From CAWAND01 sp963807065 (GTDB lineage: Bacteria > Chloroflexota > Anaerolineae > Anaerolineales > E44-bin32), in assembly GCA_963807065.1 (NCBI GenBank), contig CAWDZQ010000003.1:868001-932000 (forward strand): DNA of 64,000 nt. Direction: 5' to 3'. Below, piece after piece: positions 61,613 through 64,000 of this stretch (positions are counted from its first letter, which is position 1; every line of letters begins with the position of its first letter). The notes under the pieces were generated by a model that saw only the letters and a program-made list of their open reading frames with translations, made no database searches and was not told where the DNA came from. The translations under genes and the position numbers were made by a program.

Positions 61613-62593
61613 CTACCAGCGCTGATGAACCAGTTGGCGGATGCGGTGATCGTAGATCGCCTCGACGGCGGCCATCGTGGCTTTCGAAAGCGGGGGCAGG
61701 TCGGCCGCCCGGACATTCTCTTCAACTTGTGAAACGCGCTTGGCCCCCGGGATGGCACAGGTCACGGCCTCGAACATCAAGATCCAGCGCAAGGCGAACT
61801 GGGGCATGCTCATCCCGGCGGGGCAGACCGCCTCCAGTTCTTCCACCGCCTGCAAGCCGGTTTGATAGTCGACCCCAGAGAACGTCTCTCCGCGATCGAA
61901 CTCTTCACCATTCCGGTTGGTCTGGCGATGGTCGTCGGGGGCGAAGGTCTGGCTTGCCGAGAACTTGCCGGTGAGTAGGCCAGAAGCCAGGGGCACACGC
62001 GCCAGGATGCCGACCTTGCGCGCCTTGGCCTGTTGAAAGAACAGGTCAGCCGGCCGGTGACGAAACATGTTGAATATGATCTGGATGCTCTGGACATTTG
62101 GATACTCAATGGCCTTGAGGGCTTCTTCGACCTTCTCCACGCTCACCCCGTAGTAACGCAGCTTGCCGGCCTGGACCAGGTCTTCTAACACGCCAAAGAC
62201 CTCCGGCATGTAGAACACGTCCGTGGGCGGGCAGTGCAGCTGCAGCAGATCCAGGGCCTCGCTATCCAGATTATTCAGGCTCCGATCAACGAAAGCCGTC
62301 AGATGGGACCGGTCGTAACCCGACGCCACGTGGGGGTCCAGCCGCCGCCCAGCCTTGGTGGCCACATGGATCTCCTCCGACCGGCTCTTTCGGAGCCGGG
62401 CCAGCAGACGCTCACTGCGCCCGTCTCCGTAGACGTCGGCCGTGTCGAAGAAATTCACCCCCAGGTCGACCGCACGGTTCAAGGCGGCCAGGGACTCGTC
62501 ATCGTCGACGGCACCCCAGCTACCTCCGATTGCCCACGCACCGAAGCTGATGCTGGAGACCTTCCAACCGGTACGTCCCAATGTCCGGAACTG
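61613..62593 (-). CDS. Aldo/keto reductase
   Basis: This NADPH-dependent TIM-barrel oxidoreductase is of the AKR superfamily. It starts MQFRTLGRTGWKVSSISFG (ATG 62593, GGGAGG site). Catalytic-type residues are visible: the Asp and Tyr in FFDTADVYGDGRSE (about 44-57), the Lys in HVATKAG (about 77-83), and the LLQLHCPP segment (about 113). Length 326. The physiological carbonyl substrate is unknown. It lies upstream of the GltD-like gene on the same strand but is separated from it by an operator-containing gap. Confidence 0.92.
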   Translation of the reverse strand, partial: QFRTLGRTGWKVSSISFGAWAIGGSWGAVDDDESLAALNRAVDLGVNFFDTADVYGDGRSERLLARLRKSRSEEIHVATKAGRRLDPHVASGYDRSHLTAFVDRSLNNLDSEALDLLQLHCPPTDVFYMPEVFGVLEDLVQAGKLRYYGVSVEKVEEALKAIEYPNVQSIQIIFNMFRHRPADLFFQQAKARKVGILARVPLASGLLTGKFSASQTFAPDDHRQTNRNGEEFDRGETFSGVDYQTGLQAVEELEAVCPAGMSMPQFALRWILMFEAVTCAIPGAKRVSQVEENVRAADLPPLSKATMAAVEAIYDHRIRQLVHQRW

Positions 62594-63018
62594 CATGCCT
62601 GACCTCCCATTGTTCATTGACAAGCCGCCCAAGGCCGCTCAGGCTCCGTGCCCGCCGGGCGCTTGCCTTGCCCCGTCGAATGCCAAGGGACGCCTGCAAG
62701 TCTAACGCTTCGCCGGCTGGCAGCCAAATATTGCGGCCGGCGTTTCCCCCCCATTGCGCCCAAATGGGTCATTTCTCACCGATGGCCGGAGCGCCTCCCT
62801 CCCGAACCGTACACGGACAATGCGCCGTCCTATCTCCGGCACCATGAGCCCAACGCGAAGTCGGGCGCCTGACGGCGCCCGACTTGTGAGCTCTTTGTTT
62901 TGAGACGCTGCCCCCTCCCGCTTCCGCGGCGGGCGTCCTTTCTGAGCGACTGTCAATTGTCCGGGCCGGAGCCGACGGCGGACGATCCGCCAGGCCGGCT
63001 ACTCTCAGGGCCCGGCAA
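62594..63018. other. Intergenic region between the AKR and cytochrome genes
   Basis: It contains the terminator hairpin at 62858-62885 and presumably the aldo/keto reductase promoter. No other gene or RNA was recognised. Confidence 0.45.
62858..62885. terminator. Strong hairpin downstream of the cytochrome gene
   Basis: Perfect 12-bp stem AAGTCGGGCGCC / GGCGCCCGACTT with a TGAC tetraloop. It lies about 130 bases after the cytochrome stop on the minus strand. T-runs are weak on both sides (CTCTTTGTTTT on plus), so termination may be partial. Confidence 0.6.
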
Positions 63019-64000
63019 CTACTGGCTCATGGCGTCCAGGCCGGCCTGCAGCAGTGCCTTCGTGTAGGCCGGGTTGTGAACACCCAGGCTCTTGTCTTCG
63101 TGGGCCACATAGAGCCAGTTGTAGAGGGCGATACCAACGTTTTCCGGAGCCTCGGTCACGGTTGGGTGGCCAGCGGCGGTGGCATCACTTAGAACGCCGG
63201 CGGCAACCAGCTTCGCCCCGAGATCGTCGATCATCGCCTGGACATCCGTCTGGACACCGCCGATGTCGAAGTCGGTGGCGTCGGGATGGCACTGCTGGCA
63301 GGTGGCCACGACTGGCTCGAACGTGTGGCTGGCGTCACTGCCGAGGTGGCATCCCACGCAGGTGTTCTCGACGGCTGAGTAGTGGGCGCTGGGCTTGCCA
63401 TCGCTCACGCCGGCGCCGGCGACACCCAGCAGCATGGCGCTTTGCGGGCCATGGTGCGGGCCCCAGTGAGAGCTTATGCCGGTGATCACGCCGTTTTCGG
63501 CCACTGGAGCATCACGCCGCGGCTGGTGGCAGTTGGCGCACAGGTTGCCCTCGCCACCGTCAAAAGTCGCGCCTTCGATGGAAAAGAGTGCCACCGGATC
63601 AGTGGTCTCAAGCGCCCAGTCGGCATCGGTGTAGGTGGTGTGGATCTGATGGCAGGTGCGGCAATCCTGGCGGGTCGGATTGGGATCCCCAGCTTCGACT
63701 TCACTCGGATTCTGGCCGGCAGCGATCATCAAGCTGAACGCGCCGCCCGAGTGACAGCCGGCGCAGTCGGCGCTGGTGCCGCGCAGATAGGCTTCGCCGG
63801 TGCCGTGCACCAACTCGGCCCAGGCCGTATGCTTGCCGTCGATAAGTGTTGTATCGGTGTGGCACTGGGTGCAGCTGAGATCAGCGGCGGCCGGAGCGGC
63901 GCCGGCAGGGCCGGCAGGACCAGCGGGTCCAACGGCACCTTGCGGTCCGGCCGGACCAGCCGGGCCAGCTTGGCCGGCACAGGCTGTCAGCGCCAGAGCT
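63019..64000 (-). CDS. Multiheme c-type cytochrome lipoprotein with collagen-like linker (5' end outside window)
   Basis: The frame is open to the window edge, so the first codons are missing. The visible N-terminus reads LALTAC, a lipobox, followed at once by a G-x-y collagen-like stretch (about ten triplets from GQAGPAG to PAGAAP). Six CxxCH haem sites follow: CTQCH, CAGCH, CRTCH, CANCH, CVGCH and CQQCH. Extra His residues (HHGP, HTTY, HYS) can act as distal ligands. The C-terminal 90 residues are helical and haem-free. It is a probable extracellular electron-transfer protein anchored to the membrane, the linker acting as a spacer. Confidence 0.9.
   Translation of the reverse strand, partial: ALALTACAGQAGPAGPAGPQGAVGPAGPAGPAGAAPAAADLSCTQCHTDTTLIDGKHTAWAELVHGTGEAYLRGTSADCAGCHSGGAFSLMIAAGQNPSEVEAGDPNPTRQDCRTCHQIHTTYTDADWALETTDPVALFSIEGATFDGGEGNLCANCHQPRRDAPVAENGVITGISSHWGPHHGPQSAMLLGVAGAGVSDGKPSAHYSAVENTCVGCHLGSDASHTFEPVVATCQQCHPDATDFDIGGVQTDVQAMIDDLGAKLVAAGVLSDATAAGHPTVTEAPENVGIALYNWLYVAHEDKSLGVHNPAYTKALLQAGLDAMSQ

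Overview
The window looks like a contig of an anaerobic, acetogenic (homoacetogenic or mixotrophic) member of the Chloroflexota, probably Anaerolineae-like. The basis is threefold: a bacterial-type CODH/acetyl-CoA synthase operon, an HdrABC-MvhDGA hydrogenase/heterodisulfide-reductase-like operon, and a solute-binding lipoprotein with the VEVTKxVVV/TPTP-rich leader common in Chloroflexota. The taxonomic call is inference; there is no rRNA or tRNA in the window.

Layout. 1-9.6 kb: mostly minus-strand miscellany. It holds a PAS/GAF/HD-GYP signalling protein broken by frameshifts, a polytopic membrane protein, a frameshifted M19-like metallopeptidase, a fatty acid desaturase and a small lipoprotein. 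9.9-26.2 kb: a carbohydrate/cyclitol island. A short plus-strand operon (Gfo/Idh dehydrogenase, HAD phosphatase, TIM-barrel isomerase) converges on a minus-strand set: iolB, iolC, iolD, iolA, iolE, iolG-like, a second TIM-barrel protein, then a solute-binding protein, a fused permease and an ATPase of the AfuABC/ferric type. 26.2-31 kb: a decayed ABC exporter, a response-regulator-like protein without the phosphorylation pocket, an ammonium channel and a truncated glycosyltransferase. 31.1-33.5 kb: a methyltransferase / corrinoid protein / DUF1638 operon. 33.6-60 kb: the acetogenesis region. 60-64 kb: a GltD/NfnB-like flavoprotein, an aldo/keto reductase and a multiheme cytochrome lipoprotein with a collagen-like linker that runs off the window.

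How it fits together. MetF (fused to a MetV-like cysteine domain) makes methyl-THF. AcsE moves the methyl group to the corrinoid iron-sulfur protein (AcsC/AcsD), AcsV keeps the corrinoid reduced, CooS makes CO from CO2, and AcsB joins CO, methyl and CoA into acetyl-CoA. Two CooC-type ATPases probably serve nickel insertion. HdrABC-MvhDGA can oxidise H2 and bifurcate electrons to ferredoxin and a second acceptor. Several 18-bp palindromes close to TTGTGAA-N4-TTCACAA lie upstream of the acs operon, the hdr operon and the GltD-like gene, which suggests a shared redox (Rex-like) or Crp/Fnr-like regulon.

Data quality: several conserved genes carry single-base frameshifts (sensor gene, M19 peptidase, corrinoid protein). 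These may be real decay or assembly error.
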